DNA from: Prosthecobacter fusiformis
GTDB taxonomy: Bacteria; Verrucomicrobiota; Verrucomicrobiia; Verrucomicrobiales; Verrucomicrobiaceae
Length of the DNA stretch: 64,000 bases
Assembly (NCBI RefSeq): GCF_004364345.1
Contig: NZ_SOCA01000001.1
Location: forward strand, 62,001 to 126,000
Direction of reading: 5' to 3'
A model generated the notes under the pieces. That model did no database searches. It was given only the letters and a program-made list of their open reading frames with translations, and was not told the origin of the DNA. This document shows, piece by piece, positions 1 to 9,656 of the stretch (position 1 is its first letter; each line of letters opens with the position of its first letter). The position numbers and the translations under genes are program-made.

Positions 1-138
1 AGGGGATGTGGGAATGGGTGCTAAACCTCCTGCGGATGTTGTTAGCCATCTCTTTGCACCCGCATGAGCCTAAAAACCCTGCCAACTCCCGCACCTTTCT
101 GTTAACGTGCAAATTGCGCAGAGCCGACAGGCAGGCGG

Positions 139-879
139 ATGCGCGATGAACGTGAAAAAATTCTTCCCTATAAAATCATGCCGAATCCAAATTTAACAGC
201 GCCAAGCGTCGATGCAAAAGCCCTCAAGCGGGTCGCCATTGTGGATGATCATACGATGATGCGTGGTGGTATGAAGCTGTTCATTGAGAGCCTGCCTGAT
301 TTTGAATTTGCCTGGACCTCCGAAGATGCGCGGGAGGCGATGGCTGCACTAGAAGCCGACGTGCCGGATATCCTCATCATGGACATCACCCTGCCGGACC
401 GCAACGGCATCGAGCTGGTCAAGGACGTCCACGCCATCTATCCAGACCTGCCCGTGCTGATGATGTCCATGCATGATGAGTCCTATTATGCCCTTCGTGC
501 CCTCAAAGCGGGGGCCAAGGGCTATCTGATGAAAAGCATGCCGAATGAAGTCTATGAGCGCGCCCTGCGCCGGGTGGCGGAAGGCGGTACTTGGCTCAGT
601 GAAGCGATGTCCGAGCAAATGGTGCAGATGTACACCAGTGGCACAAAGCGTGAAGGCGATGATGGGCTGGAGGTGCTGACAGACCGGGAATTTGAAGTAT
701 TTCAATTGATCGGCGAAGGGCAAAGCACCCATCAGGTGGCGGCGGCGCTGCACATCAGCACGAAAACGGTGGATGTGCATCGATCCAATATCCGCACGAA
801 ATTGAAAATGGAAGACGGGTCTGCGGTGGTGCGCTTTGCGATCCGCTGGGTGGAATCCCGCCGGATGGCGGCTCAGTGA
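139..879 (+). CDS. NarL/FixJ-family two-component response regulator
   Basis: This is a cytoplasmic DNA-binding response regulator. The receiver domain spans about residues 30-150, with the acidic pair D36/D37, the phospho-acceptor D82 (in IMDITLPD), S110 and the conserved K132. A LuxR/NarL-type helix-turn-helix lies at about residues 178-225 (LTDREFEVF ... STKTVDVHRSNI). The total length of 246 residues is slightly above the usual 210-220 because of an N-terminal extension. A start at the internal ATG at 178 is equally possible, and neither start has a convincing ribosome-binding site. No partner histidine kinase lies in the window. The next gene is the giant surface protein on the same strand, so control of that locus is possible but only inferred from position. 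The family call is certain; the regulon is unknown. Bases 1-138 upstream show no recognisable gene. Confidence 0.95.
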   Translation: MRDEREKILPYKIMPNPNLTAPSVDAKALKRVAIVDDHTMMRGGMKLFIESLPDFEFAWTSEDAREAMAALEADVPDILIMDITLPDRNGIELVKDVHAIYPDLPVLMMSMHDESYYALRALKAGAKGYLMKSMPNEVYERALRRVAEGGTWLSEAMSEQMVQMYTSGTKREGDDGLEVLTDREFEVFQLIGEGQSTHQVAAALHISTKTVDVHRSNIRTKLKMEDGSAVVRFAIRWVESRRMAAQ

Positions 880-1288
880 GGAAATGCGAGGATATGACAA
901 AGGGAAGCAAAGTCAGGTTATTTGCGTCTCCCAAAGCCGATCAGCCCCAAGGGGCGAATAATGACGGCGTAAATACATTAAAATTCGAAAAAACTCCTCG
1001 AGGGTCATTTTTCGTGAATTTTTAAACGCCGTTTATTCGGTGCCCGGAAAAATCTCCGGATAGGCGTGGCCAAACAGCAAGGTCCGCGAAGCCTTGATTT
1101 TACAGAGCTGTTTAGGCCTTGGGTAAATTCACTTTATCCTGCTCTAGGGCTGAACCCTGGATGGAAGTCAAGCCATGCCCAAGGGCACTCCAAGGCAGGG
1201 AGCCAATAGCCCAAAAAAGGGCTCCAGCCAAGAATGGCGCATCTCCAAAACCCCGCTGGTCCTGACCGCATTCACCCGCACCCCCTTT
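880..1288. other. gene-free stretch between the response regulator and the surface-protein locus
   Basis: About 400 bases carry no convincing gene. An in-frame extension of the downstream gene begins at 1175, but it lacks signal-peptide character, so this part is more likely leader. The stretch contains the strong inverted repeat at 981-1021. It should hold the promoter of the surface-protein locus. I could not identify convincing -35/-10 boxes. Confidence 0.5.
981..1021. promoter_or_regulatory. long inverted repeat (terminator or operator)
   Basis: The left arm AAATTC-GAAAAA (981-992) pairs with the right arm TTTTTC-GT-GAATTT (1008-1021) apart from a two-base bulge. The loop region holds the palindrome CCTCGAGG. 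The arms are A-rich and T-rich, so on the + strand this could act as a terminator after the response regulator, about 100 bases beyond its stop codon. A large AT-rich palindrome in the leader of the next locus could also be an operator. The sequence alone does not decide between these. Confidence 0.45.
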
Positions 1289-4200
1289 ATGAATACCCAA
1301 ACGCCACTGACCACTCCTGCTCTGAAAAGAATTTCAGACAGCCGTTCAAAACGGCATCGCCATAGGCTCTCAGTCTTCGCTTGTCTGCCGATACTGGCAC
1401 TCATGCTGGGCGAGGTCAAAGGTCAGGCACCGGTGACAGGAGACTGGAACGTTAATGCTAATGGTAACTGGACGGATACGACCCGCTGGGTGGACGGGGT
1501 AGTGCCAAATGGAGTGGGATATATTGCTGATATTGTTCATAACATCAGTTCTACGCGCACCATCACGTTAGACATTGCCATCACTTTGGGAACTCTGCGG
1601 CTGGGGGATACTAATGCAGACGATGCTTTCATCCTGACAGGAGAAACCCTCACATTCGACAATGGCGGGGCAGGAGCCATCCTGGACCACGGCATAGGGA
1701 GCGTGACAGGGGGCCCGGCTCAAAATCCAAACGCCAGTGACCGTCTAAACATGATGGTGGATCTGAATGATGACCTGACGATCTACGCAGACGCAAACAT
1801 CAGTTTTTACAATACCTGGGATGCACAGGGTCACGACATCACCATCAATGGCAATGCCCGGGTTTATTTTGACGGTAACGGAACTGCTGATTTCGGTAAT
1901 GTCGTCAATGCGGGCACCATCACCGTCAATAGCGGGGAGCTGCGTATTGAAGGCCAGGTCGGTGCCAAAGAAAACTATGTCGGGGCAGATCTCATCTCAC
2001 TGGGAACAGGCACACCCATGACCGGCAACAACTCCTTCACCCGATTGTATCTGGTCAATACCGAAGCCACTCAGGACTTCGACCTGAACATGAACGGCTA
2101 CGCCTGGTTCATCAATGATATGGGAGAAAATGACCAGACTTTCACAGGGAACATCAACCTGACTGGAAACTTCAATACCAACCTGATGGATGTGAATGAT
2201 CCCAGCACCACCGCCAGCGTTCTGTATGAACAGCACATTTTCACGGGTGTCATCTCAGGCACAGGCGGCTTCACGAAGATCAATACCGGAGCCATGGTGC
2301 TCACCAATAATAACACCTTTGAAGGCGTTATGCAAATTGAGCGGGGACGCTCAGAGAACCTGGGTTCCGTGCACTTATCCGGCGCGGATGGTGCGGTCTC
2401 TGGTACGTCCGGTATTATCCTCAGCCGGGATGGCAGCCTCTACCTGGATAATAGCAGCGCGGTCAACAACAACCGTATCAACGATACTGCCAGCATCACG
2501 ATGCGGGATTACGGTCAACTGCGCATTATTGGTAACGACAGTGCCGCAGTCTCTGAAACCATGGGCGCACTGGTCATTGGGTCTGGCACCAACCGTATCT
2601 CTTTTGACCTCGCGGACTCTACTCCGCAGTCGGTCAGCCTCACCTTTGATAGCTTCCAGCGGAATGCAGGTGCCATCGCCCAGTTTCAGGTGGTGGATTC
2701 AGCCCCCGGCGCCCTTGGCACGACCGCGCAGGTGCACATCGCTGATGGTGGAGCCAGTGCTGTGCAATATGGTGGGGGCGGAGGCAATGGCAGCACGAAC
2801 CAGACAATCCTGGTCGGCGCGGTCGGCGGAAACGCCGCCATACCGGATCACTTCATGACCTTTGACGAGAATAATCCCACGCTGCTACGCCCGCTAGATT
2901 TCGATACGGAATACCTGCTGTCACAAAACTTGGTGGACAATGGAATTGCCCACACACTCAACCGCGACACCATTCAAGGCACGGATCATAACCTCATGAT
3001 CAATTACAACACGGAGGATCCGAACAATCCAGATCCGCAGGTGGACTGGTATGGAGTGCGCCCCATCCGTGTCACTGAAAGCATCGCGATTAACTCCCTT
3101 CGCTTCGGCACACGCACACCCACCGTGGGACTGAATACCAATGAACTCGGTTCTACAGTAGTGCTTGACCGGAATGCTGTCATCTACCTGGGTGACAAGG
3201 CTGCAGGCGACGGATTACCTGAAGTCACAGGTAGCGGCAGCGGCATGATCCTGTTTGGCCGGGATAGTGCGGGCAATGCGGCGGGTAGCAACCAGTTCAT
3301 CGTTGGCGGTGCCTTGGACTTTGGTTCCAGGGAGGCCATCTTTATCAATGAAAGCGGTAACAGCGCTTATATCCGCTCAGAAATACGCGGTTCTGGAGGC
3401 CTCACCAAAACGGGTGCGCAATCCGTGTTTCTTGACAATGCCAATACCTACACTGGAACCACCACGGTCGCAGAACAATACCTTGTCGTGCGTCATAGCC
3501 AGGGCCTTGGAGGCTCCAACCGGGTTGATGTGGTCGGAAATGGTGCCCTATATCTAGAGCTGGGCTCCGAAATGTCCGCAGATACGGATCTTTATATTAT
3601 GAACCGGAGTGAATCCGATGTGGCCCTGCGCAGCAACTCAAGCCACAACTCCTGGAACGGTGATATCATCATGGATAACACCAGTGCTATCGGGCAGCAG
3701 CTTTACTCTGCCCGAATCCAAATCGGCACCCACGACAGCCTGAGCCTGAACGGCAATATCTATGGCGCAAATCTTAGCAATCCATTGACGGCAGACCTCA
3801 ATCTGAACGATGCAGCCCTTATCTCCACGGAGAGCAGCGGCGCGGGGATCATCAATATCAACGGCGTCTTCCAAGACAACATCAACGGAGCGGCCAGCGA
3901 CTTGAGTGGGACCGGTGAAAACCAAGTGCTCAGATTCCAAGTCACGGGCAATAACCAACTCATCGTCAATGTCGGACAGCAGTGGAATGCGGCAGGAAGG
4001 ATTCTTCATGAGCAGGGTTATCTGCGTTACACCGGGGAAGGCAATTTCTGGACAGATGAAGCCGCCGCTGCCATCGTGCCCACCAATGCTATGAGCGGCA
4101 TGCGACTTGGGGGAAGCAGCTCTGGAGATCTTGCGGATATCAATGTGGTGCTCACCAAGGAAGGCCAGAAGCTGAATATTGACCGTATCGATTTTGGTGG

Positions 4201-7200
4201 CAGCGGCAGCTCGGATAACTACAACAACTTCGGTAACATCGTCCTGGCCGGCACCAATACCTCCGGCACGGTGACCTTTGGTAACGGCACGGGGATCATG
4301 TATTACGGATCCACCGATGCCTCACGATCCTATACCCGTGATCTGGCCGTATTCAGTGCTCTGGGAGGCACCGTCAACATGGACTTCCGCCTGGACGATA
4401 ACGATTCAGAAGTGCATACCGTCTTCACGAAGATCGGCGGCGGCATTGTCAATCTGCGCGGCGACAACACGGCCACCAACGGGGATGTGGAAAATGTGAA
4501 CCTTGCAGGGGGTCTGCTTCGCCTAACTAACTATGGGAGCTCCACGGGAACACGTTTTGATAATGGGGCCATGGTTGTCTTTGCCGGCGGCAGCCTGGAG
4601 ATGGATGGTGTCGGATCCACCACCAACATTACGGAAAACTTCACCGGCACGGCCGTGGGTGGTGCTGCCACTTTCCCTGTCAGCTCGGCAGCCACCGTTA
4701 TCGCTGCAGGCAGTTCCAATGTAGTTGTCACCTCGGATACCGGACGCACCACCACCCTGAACCTCGGTTCATCCACCATCAATTTAAACCGCGAGTCTGG
4801 AGGCACCCTCAACTTCGTCGAAAACAGCAATGGCGGCACCTCGGTCATCACCCTGAATGGTGTCGGTGCTCCGGCGGCAGATTCAGCCATCGCCTGGGCC
4901 ACGTATGGGGACAGCTTTAATTCCGCCACGCAAACCGCCAATGCGCTGGATTTCGCCATGGTGGACAGCAGCGGTGCGGTCTCCGCATTCACCGGTAGCA
5001 GCAGAGAGGACACTGACGATGCATCCGCCTGGACTGCCGGGGCAGACGTGAGTGAAGGCGCGGGTGGTTTCAGTGGCACGACTTCTGCCGGTGCCGAAGT
5101 CAATACCCTGCACTTCGACCATGATGGCAGCAGCACGCTGACACTGGATGCAGGCGGCCTTACGGTGGACAGCGGCGGCATCATGATCAGCTCCGCCGTA
5201 GCCTCAGACAGCTCTACCAAGAGCATCATGGGCGGTGATCTGCGGGCAGGCAGCGGCCAGGACCTCATCATCCATCAGTATGGTGCAGGTGCCCTGACCA
5301 TCGACTCCAACATCATTGAAAATGGCGGCACCGCCCTTGTCAAAACCGGCCGTGGAGAACTCATTCTCACCGGCACGAATACCTATACTGGCGGCACTTT
5401 CTTAAATGGCGGCATCATCACGGTGAGCAGTGATGACCAGCTCGGAGCAGTTCCAGGAGCCACGGAGGCTGGGAATCTGCGATTCAACGGAGGCACCCTC
5501 AATACTACGGCGAACATGACCCTGGACAGCGACCGGGGCATCATGATCGGCGGCAACGGCGGTGGACTGTCCGTTGCTGAGGGCACCACGCTGAGTTATG
5601 GTGGCATCATCACTTCTGAGGCCAATCTGATTGAGGAATATGTGACTGCCCAGGCAACGGGAAGTTTTGTCAAATCTGGTGCTGGCACACTGGTTCTTAC
5701 CGGCACAGATAACCATACCTTCACCGGCATCCTGGATATCCGTGAAGGTACGATTCTCTGGGAGAATACCGCTGCTGGCAGCACCACCGCAGATATATTT
5801 GGCTCTCACAATGAGTTCATGGATGGCACCATCCTGCGCAGTGGAGCCACACTTGAATTTGCAGGAGGCACCGCAAGCACCAGTTCTAACAGCACCACAA
5901 CCATCTATGAATGGTTTACCCTGGAGGCTGGCAGCACCATCAACGCTTCCCTGGTCAGCAACAGCACCACCCCACGTGACCGCACATATACCTTTAACGG
6001 TGTCATTCATCTGGATGCCATGGGCAATGCAGGCACGGCGGCAGGGACGGTGCTATTCAACACGGCACGGCGCGGTATCAATTTTAACAATGACGGGGGC
6101 TACCTCACCGGGGATGGCGGCATTCAGAAAATCGGCGATGGTGCTTTGTATTTCCGTGAGAACAGCCCCGAGTGGACAGGTCAGCTCATCATTAACGAAG
6201 GCACCGTGCAGGCCTACAGCGCCGGCAATGTCTTCGGCACAGGCACTTTGCCCATTTTGTTAGGTCACGATGGCAATGCTGTGGGTGAAACCAACGGTGG
6301 CAACAATGAAGCAGGTATCTACATGCGTAATGAATCCGGTTTCAACAACCTGCCCACCATCACGCACGACATCATTGTGCGTAATGAAAACGGCCTCGGC
6401 AGCCAGGAAAAGCGCATCGGCGGCTACTACCTTGCCCATGAAGACGTGGCGCAATACAATGGTAACCTGACCCTCAATGATGACGTTCGTTTCTTTTACC
6501 AGGATGATGTGCGCAACAGTCTGGACACCAGCAACAACTCCTCACATTTCCGCAATGACACCCGCAGCTACGGAGCCCCGGAAAACTCCGAAACCATTTT
6601 CATCAATTTTAATGGTGGCATCAATGGCGACGGTAACATCATTACCTACGTAGGCCAGGGCGGAACGGGCAATGCCACGAACGGCAGCATCACCGGAGCC
6701 AACGATGACCTGGTCATCCACACAATTTTCGGCCTGAATGGAGACAACCGTGACTGGACTGGCAAGCTGATCATCAGCAACAATGGCGGTACGACCGCTG
6801 CGGATGATGTGGACCGCTTTGCCTATATACGGTTAGGCCACGAATTCGCACTGAATGACAATCAGGTGGAATTTGCCAACCGGGGTTATCTTCAGATGGG
6901 TGGTATTGACAAGACCTTCTCCCAAAACTTCCTCTTCATCGGCGGCACCGGTCTGGCCAATACGGCAAAGATTCAAAATGCGGATGAGTCCGATGTCACG
7001 ATCACTTTCTTCTCCGGTGCGGGCACCGTCAATGAGGTGTACCAGGACATCGGCGTCGGCATGGAAGACGGTGTTGTTTATGGCGGACGGTATGAAGACC
7101 GTGGCCTGCTGAACGTGGTCAAATCAGGCGCGGGTCATACCGTCTTCGGTGCCTCCACAGGCGGCGGTGAAATTGCCGATTCCTTCAGCAGCTACAGCGG

Positions 7201-9628
7201 CACCACGACGGTTCAGGAAGGCATCCTCTATGCAGGTAGCAACAATGCTTTTTCTCCTAACTCCCGTTTCATCGTCGAAGCGGGTGCTGAACTGAGCCTC
7301 TACTGGGACCAAGCCTCCACTGGTTTTGACAACACGCTCGGCTCCCTCAGCGGCAGCAGCGGTGCCCTGGTGGACATTGACAATTCCATCCTGCGACTGG
7401 GTGGGGATGGCACTATCGGCGCTGATTATTCTGGAACCATCAGCGGCTACGGCAGTTTCTACAAGATCGGCACCGGCTCCCAGCGCCTGTCGGGAGACAA
7501 TACCTTCTTTGCCAGCAACGTGGCCATTTTGGAAGGCACTCTCATCGGCGGCAGTAACAGTGCCTTCGGCGATGATTATAATGTCATCAACCTGGGAGGT
7601 GTGCCCCTGGCTGCACCCAGCCCCATTGACGCACGCGTGGAACTGCTGCTGGATGGCAGCGCTACCGCCGTCAACAACATCGTTTCGATGAATCCTTTTG
7701 ATGGCAATACTCAAGGCATCACCCTCATCGGGACACGGGCGACTGCGGGCACTTACGGCTTTTCCAACCTGAGCAGCGTGGATGCAGGCAACAACATTTT
7801 TGCCATCGCTGAAGGGGACTCCACCTTCCAATTTGGAGGCAACGTGGTCATCTATGATTACGGCATGGGTGCCAGCCTGATCAAGCTGGGTTCCGGCACA
7901 GTGGAAATGCACGGCACTTCGAACTATTACGGCACTGGCTTTAACACTTCCGGCCAGGCCATTGATGGCGGCACAGTCCTGCGTCAGGGTACCTTGTCTG
8001 TCTTCAATTCGACTGCGCTCAGCACCACGGTCGTTGAACTGGGAGACACACGCCGGGTCTTGAGCCAGGGCGTTTACCTGGCCACCAGCGGCTCGCTCGT
8101 CACTCGTGGAGGCGAATTTGATGCGGAAAGCAATGGCGCAGGAGCCGCCGGTGCGGGAGCCTTCCTAGACGTTACCTCCCAGGTGGACGGAGTCACCCTG
8201 ACAGAGGCGGATGTGGGCAAGCGCATCCTCGTCAAAGACGAACTGGGGGATCCTGAGCGCAATGGCATCTATGAAATCCTGAGCGTCGATGAAGCGGATG
8301 GCTCAATGATCCTGGTGCGTGCGGACGACTTCGATGAAGCGGGTGAAATGCTATACGGCAGCAGCGTTGAAGTCGCTGCTGGTGAACAGGCCGGACTCAG
8401 CTACTTCATGGCCTCTGCCGATGTGGAAGCCGTCAACGCTGACGATCAGTCCAGTCCTGTTTATTGGGAAAAGGAAGATGCCAGCTCTGACCTGGCCCTC
8501 GTCGCCGGTGTGGCGGACCTGACCATCCTCAATGATGTGGATGTGAATGATACCAACAGCGGTGGCATCAGTGCCCTGGGAGGCATCTTCACCAGCGGTA
8601 ACTCCACCTTCACGGGTAACATCACCCTCCAGCATCAAGATGGAGTGGACAACATCCACGAAATCACCCTGACCTCCGCTTCCAACACAGAGTCTGGAAC
8701 CGGTGAACGCGGCACCATTTTCACCGGCGTCCTGTCTGAAGCCCAGCTTGGGGATACCCTGCATGTGCGTGTGGATGGCGGTGGCACAGTGACCCTAACC
8801 AACGATTCCCACAGCTATACTGGCAAGACCACCGTGGGTGAAGACAGCACCCTGCTGCTCCATGGCGCAGCCTCCATCTCCAACTCCAACTGGCTGGAAG
8901 TGGAAGCCGGGGGCGTCTTTGAAACCACCCAGCTCACCAGCAGCAGCGCCTATACTTGGGAAAACACCGTGAGCGGTACCGGGAGCATTCGGCCCGGCGC
9001 AGGCAATGCCTTCATCGTGGATGGTGACGGCGTCATCCGCCCTGGACTTTCTAGCAGCCCTTACAACATTGCCACTGCCGGAGACCAAATTGGCCGACTG
9101 ACCGTGGAAGGAAACCTGGTGCTGGCAGGAGACAGCAGCGGCACGGATCGCCTGCTCCTGCAAATGGGCGCTACAGGCGGGGCCGATTTCAATGACGCCA
9201 TCAATTTCTCCAATAACCAAGGAGCGGGTTTCGGAAGCTGGCTGCAAACACAAGCGACACTGTATGACAGCTTTACCGGGGGCAATCATGATAGCCTAAC
9301 CATCACTGGAAATCTTTCCCTGGATGAAGGCGGTTACATTGTCTTCAACAACAGCAACGGTGATTACGTCCCGCAGTATGGGGATGTTTTCAATCTGCTG
9401 GACTGGGACTCGCTGACGGAAAATGACTTTGATACCGGGGGCACGCAGCGTGGAGGCGGGCTGCTGGGAGACCTTTATCTACCGGATCTGAACACGGGTT
9501 TTTATGATACTTCCCTCTTCCTCAGCCACGGCATCATCGTCGTGGTGCCTGAGCCAGGTCGTGCAGGGCTGCTGCTGGGAGCAGGCTTGATTTTCATGCT
9601 GCGCCGCCGCCGTCCGGCCACCCGCTAA
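1289..9628 (+). CDS. giant autotransporter-associated beta-strand-repeat protein with PEP-CTERM sorting signal
   Basis: This is a predicted exported surface protein of about 2,779 residues. I chose the ATG at 1289 because it places a basic stretch and a hydrophobic signal segment (FACLPILALML) at the N-terminus; an upstream in-frame start at 1175 exists. The body is rich in Gly, Asn, Thr and Ser. It contains at least nine autotransporter-associated beta-strand repeats of the form LxKxGxGxLxLTGxNTYTGxTxVxxG, for example LVKTGRGELILTGTNTYTGG, FVKSGAGTLVLTG and LIKLGSGTVEM. The C-terminus has the PEP-CTERM layout: the VPEPG motif, a hydrophobic helix (GLLLGAGLIFML) and then the basic tail RRRRP. 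No autotransporter barrel is visible, so the name reflects repeat homology, not a mechanism. The protein is probably a beta-helix exported and processed by exosortase (family knowledge). Four Verru_Chthon genes follow in the same direction. Confidence 0.93.
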   Translation: MNTQTPLTTPALKRISDSRSKRHRHRLSVFACLPILALMLGEVKGQAPVTGDWNVNANGNWTDTTRWVDGVVPNGVGYIADIVHNISSTRTITLDIAITLGTLRLGDTNADDAFILTGETLTFDNGGAGAILDHGIGSVTGGPAQNPNASDRLNMMVDLNDDLTIYADANISFYNTWDAQGHDITINGNARVYFDGNGTADFGNVVNAGTITVNSGELRIEGQVGAKENYVGADLISLGTGTPMTGNNSFTRLYLVNTEATQDFDLNMNGYAWFINDMGENDQTFTGNINLTGNFNTNLMDVNDPSTTASVLYEQHIFTGVISGTGGFTKINTGAMVLTNNNTFEGVMQIERGRSENLGSVHLSGADGAVSGTSGIILSRDGSLYLDNSSAVNNNRINDTASITMRDYGQLRIIGNDSAAVSETMGALVIGSGTNRISFDLADSTPQSVSLTFDSFQRNAGAIAQFQVVDSAPGALGTTAQVHIADGGASAVQYGGGGGNGSTNQTILVGAVGGNAAIPDHFMTFDENNPTLLRPLDFDTEYLLSQNLVDNGIAHTLNRDTIQGTDHNLMINYNTEDPNNPDPQVDWYGVRPIRVTESIAINSLRFGTRTPTVGLNTNELGSTVVLDRNAVIYLGDKAAGDGLPEVTGSGSGMILFGRDSAGNAAGSNQFIVGGALDFGSREAIFINESGNSAYIRSEIRGSGGLTKTGAQSVFLDNANTYTGTTTVAEQYLVVRHSQGLGGSNRVDVVGNGALYLELGSEMSADTDLYIMNRSESDVALRSNSSHNSWNGDIIMDNTSAIGQQLYSARIQIGTHDSLSLNGNIYGANLSNPLTADLNLNDAALISTESSGAGIININGVFQDNINGAASDLSGTGENQVLRFQVTGNNQLIVNVGQQWNAAGRILHEQGYLRYTGEGNFWTDEAAAAIVPTNAMSGMRLGGSSSGDLADINVVLTKEGQKLNIDRIDFGGSGSSDNYNNFGNIVLAGTNTSGTVTFGNGTGIMYYGSTDASRSYTRDLAVFSALGGTVNMDFRLDDNDSEVHTVFTKIGGGIVNLRGDNTATNGDVENVNLAGGLLRLTNYGSSTGTRFDNGAMVVFAGGSLEMDGVGSTTNITENFTGTAVGGAATFPVSSAATVIAAGSSNVVVTSDTGRTTTLNLGSSTINLNRESGGTLNFVENSNGGTSVITLNGVGAPAADSAIAWATYGDSFNSATQTANALDFAMVDSSGAVSAFTGSSREDTDDASAWTAGADVSEGAGGFSGTTSAGAEVNTLHFDHDGSSTLTLDAGGLTVDSGGIMISSAVASDSSTKSIMGGDLRAGSGQDLIIHQYGAGALTIDSNIIENGGTALVKTGRGELILTGTNTYTGGTFLNGGIITVSSDDQLGAVPGATEAGNLRFNGGTLNTTANMTLDSDRGIMIGGNGGGLSVAEGTTLSYGGIITSEANLIEEYVTAQATGSFVKSGAGTLVLTGTDNHTFTGILDIREGTILWENTAAGSTTADIFGSHNEFMDGTILRSGATLEFAGGTASTSSNSTTTIYEWFTLEAGSTINASLVSNSTTPRDRTYTFNGVIHLDAMGNAGTAAGTVLFNTARRGINFNNDGGYLTGDGGIQKIGDGALYFRENSPEWTGQLIINEGTVQAYSAGNVFGTGTLPILLGHDGNAVGETNGGNNEAGIYMRNESGFNNLPTITHDIIVRNENGLGSQEKRIGGYYLAHEDVAQYNGNLTLNDDVRFFYQDDVRNSLDTSNNSSHFRNDTRSYGAPENSETIFINFNGGINGDGNIITYVGQGGTGNATNGSITGANDDLVIHTIFGLNGDNRDWTGKLIISNNGGTTAADDVDRFAYIRLGHEFALNDNQVEFANRGYLQMGGIDKTFSQNFLFIGGTGLANTAKIQNADESDVTITFFSGAGTVNEVYQDIGVGMEDGVVYGGRYEDRGLLNVVKSGAGHTVFGASTGGGEIADSFSSYSGTTTVQEGILYAGSNNAFSPNSRFIVEAGAELSLYWDQASTGFDNTLGSLSGSSGALVDIDNSILRLGGDGTIGADYSGTISGYGSFYKIGTGSQRLSGDNTFFASNVAILEGTLIGGSNSAFGDDYNVINLGGVPLAAPSPIDARVELLLDGSATAVNNIVSMNPFDGNTQGITLIGTRATAGTYGFSNLSSVDAGNNIFAIAEGDSTFQFGGNVVIYDYGMGASLIKLGSGTVEMHGTSNYYGTGFNTSGQAIDGGTVLRQGTLSVFNSTALSTTVVELGDTRRVLSQGVYLATSGSLVTRGGEFDAESNGAGAAGAGAFLDVTSQVDGVTLTEADVGKRILVKDELGDPERNGIYEILSVDEADGSMILVRADDFDEAGEMLYGSSVEVAAGEQAGLSYFMASADVEAVNADDQSSPVYWEKEDASSDLALVAGVADLTILNDVDVNDTNSGGISALGGIFTSGNSTFTGNITLQHQDGVDNIHEITLTSASNTESGTGERGTIFTGVLSEAQLGDTLHVRVDGGGTVTLTNDSHSYTGKTTVGEDSTLLLHGAASISNSNWLEVEAGGVFETTQLTSSSAYTWENTVSGTGSIRPGAGNAFIVDGDGVIRPGLSSSPYNIATAGDQIGRLTVEGNLVLAGDSSGTDRLLLQMGATGGADFNDAINFSNNQGAGFGSWLQTQATLYDSFTGGNHDSLTITGNLSLDEGGYIVFNNSNGDYVPQYGDVFNLLDWDSLTENDFDTGGTQRGGGLLGDLYLPDLNTGFYDTSLFLSHGIIVVVPEPGRAGLLLGAGLIFMLRRRRPATR

Positions 9629-9656
9629 CCGTCATTTTCCACACGAAAAACCTACC

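Noticed and set aside
4531-5271. A 246-codon minus-strand open frame inside the giant beta-strand-repeat gene
   Set aside because: The translation is low-complexity Pro/Ser/Val from reverse reading of Gly/Thr-rich repeats. The + strand frame is continuous with a PEP-CTERM end.
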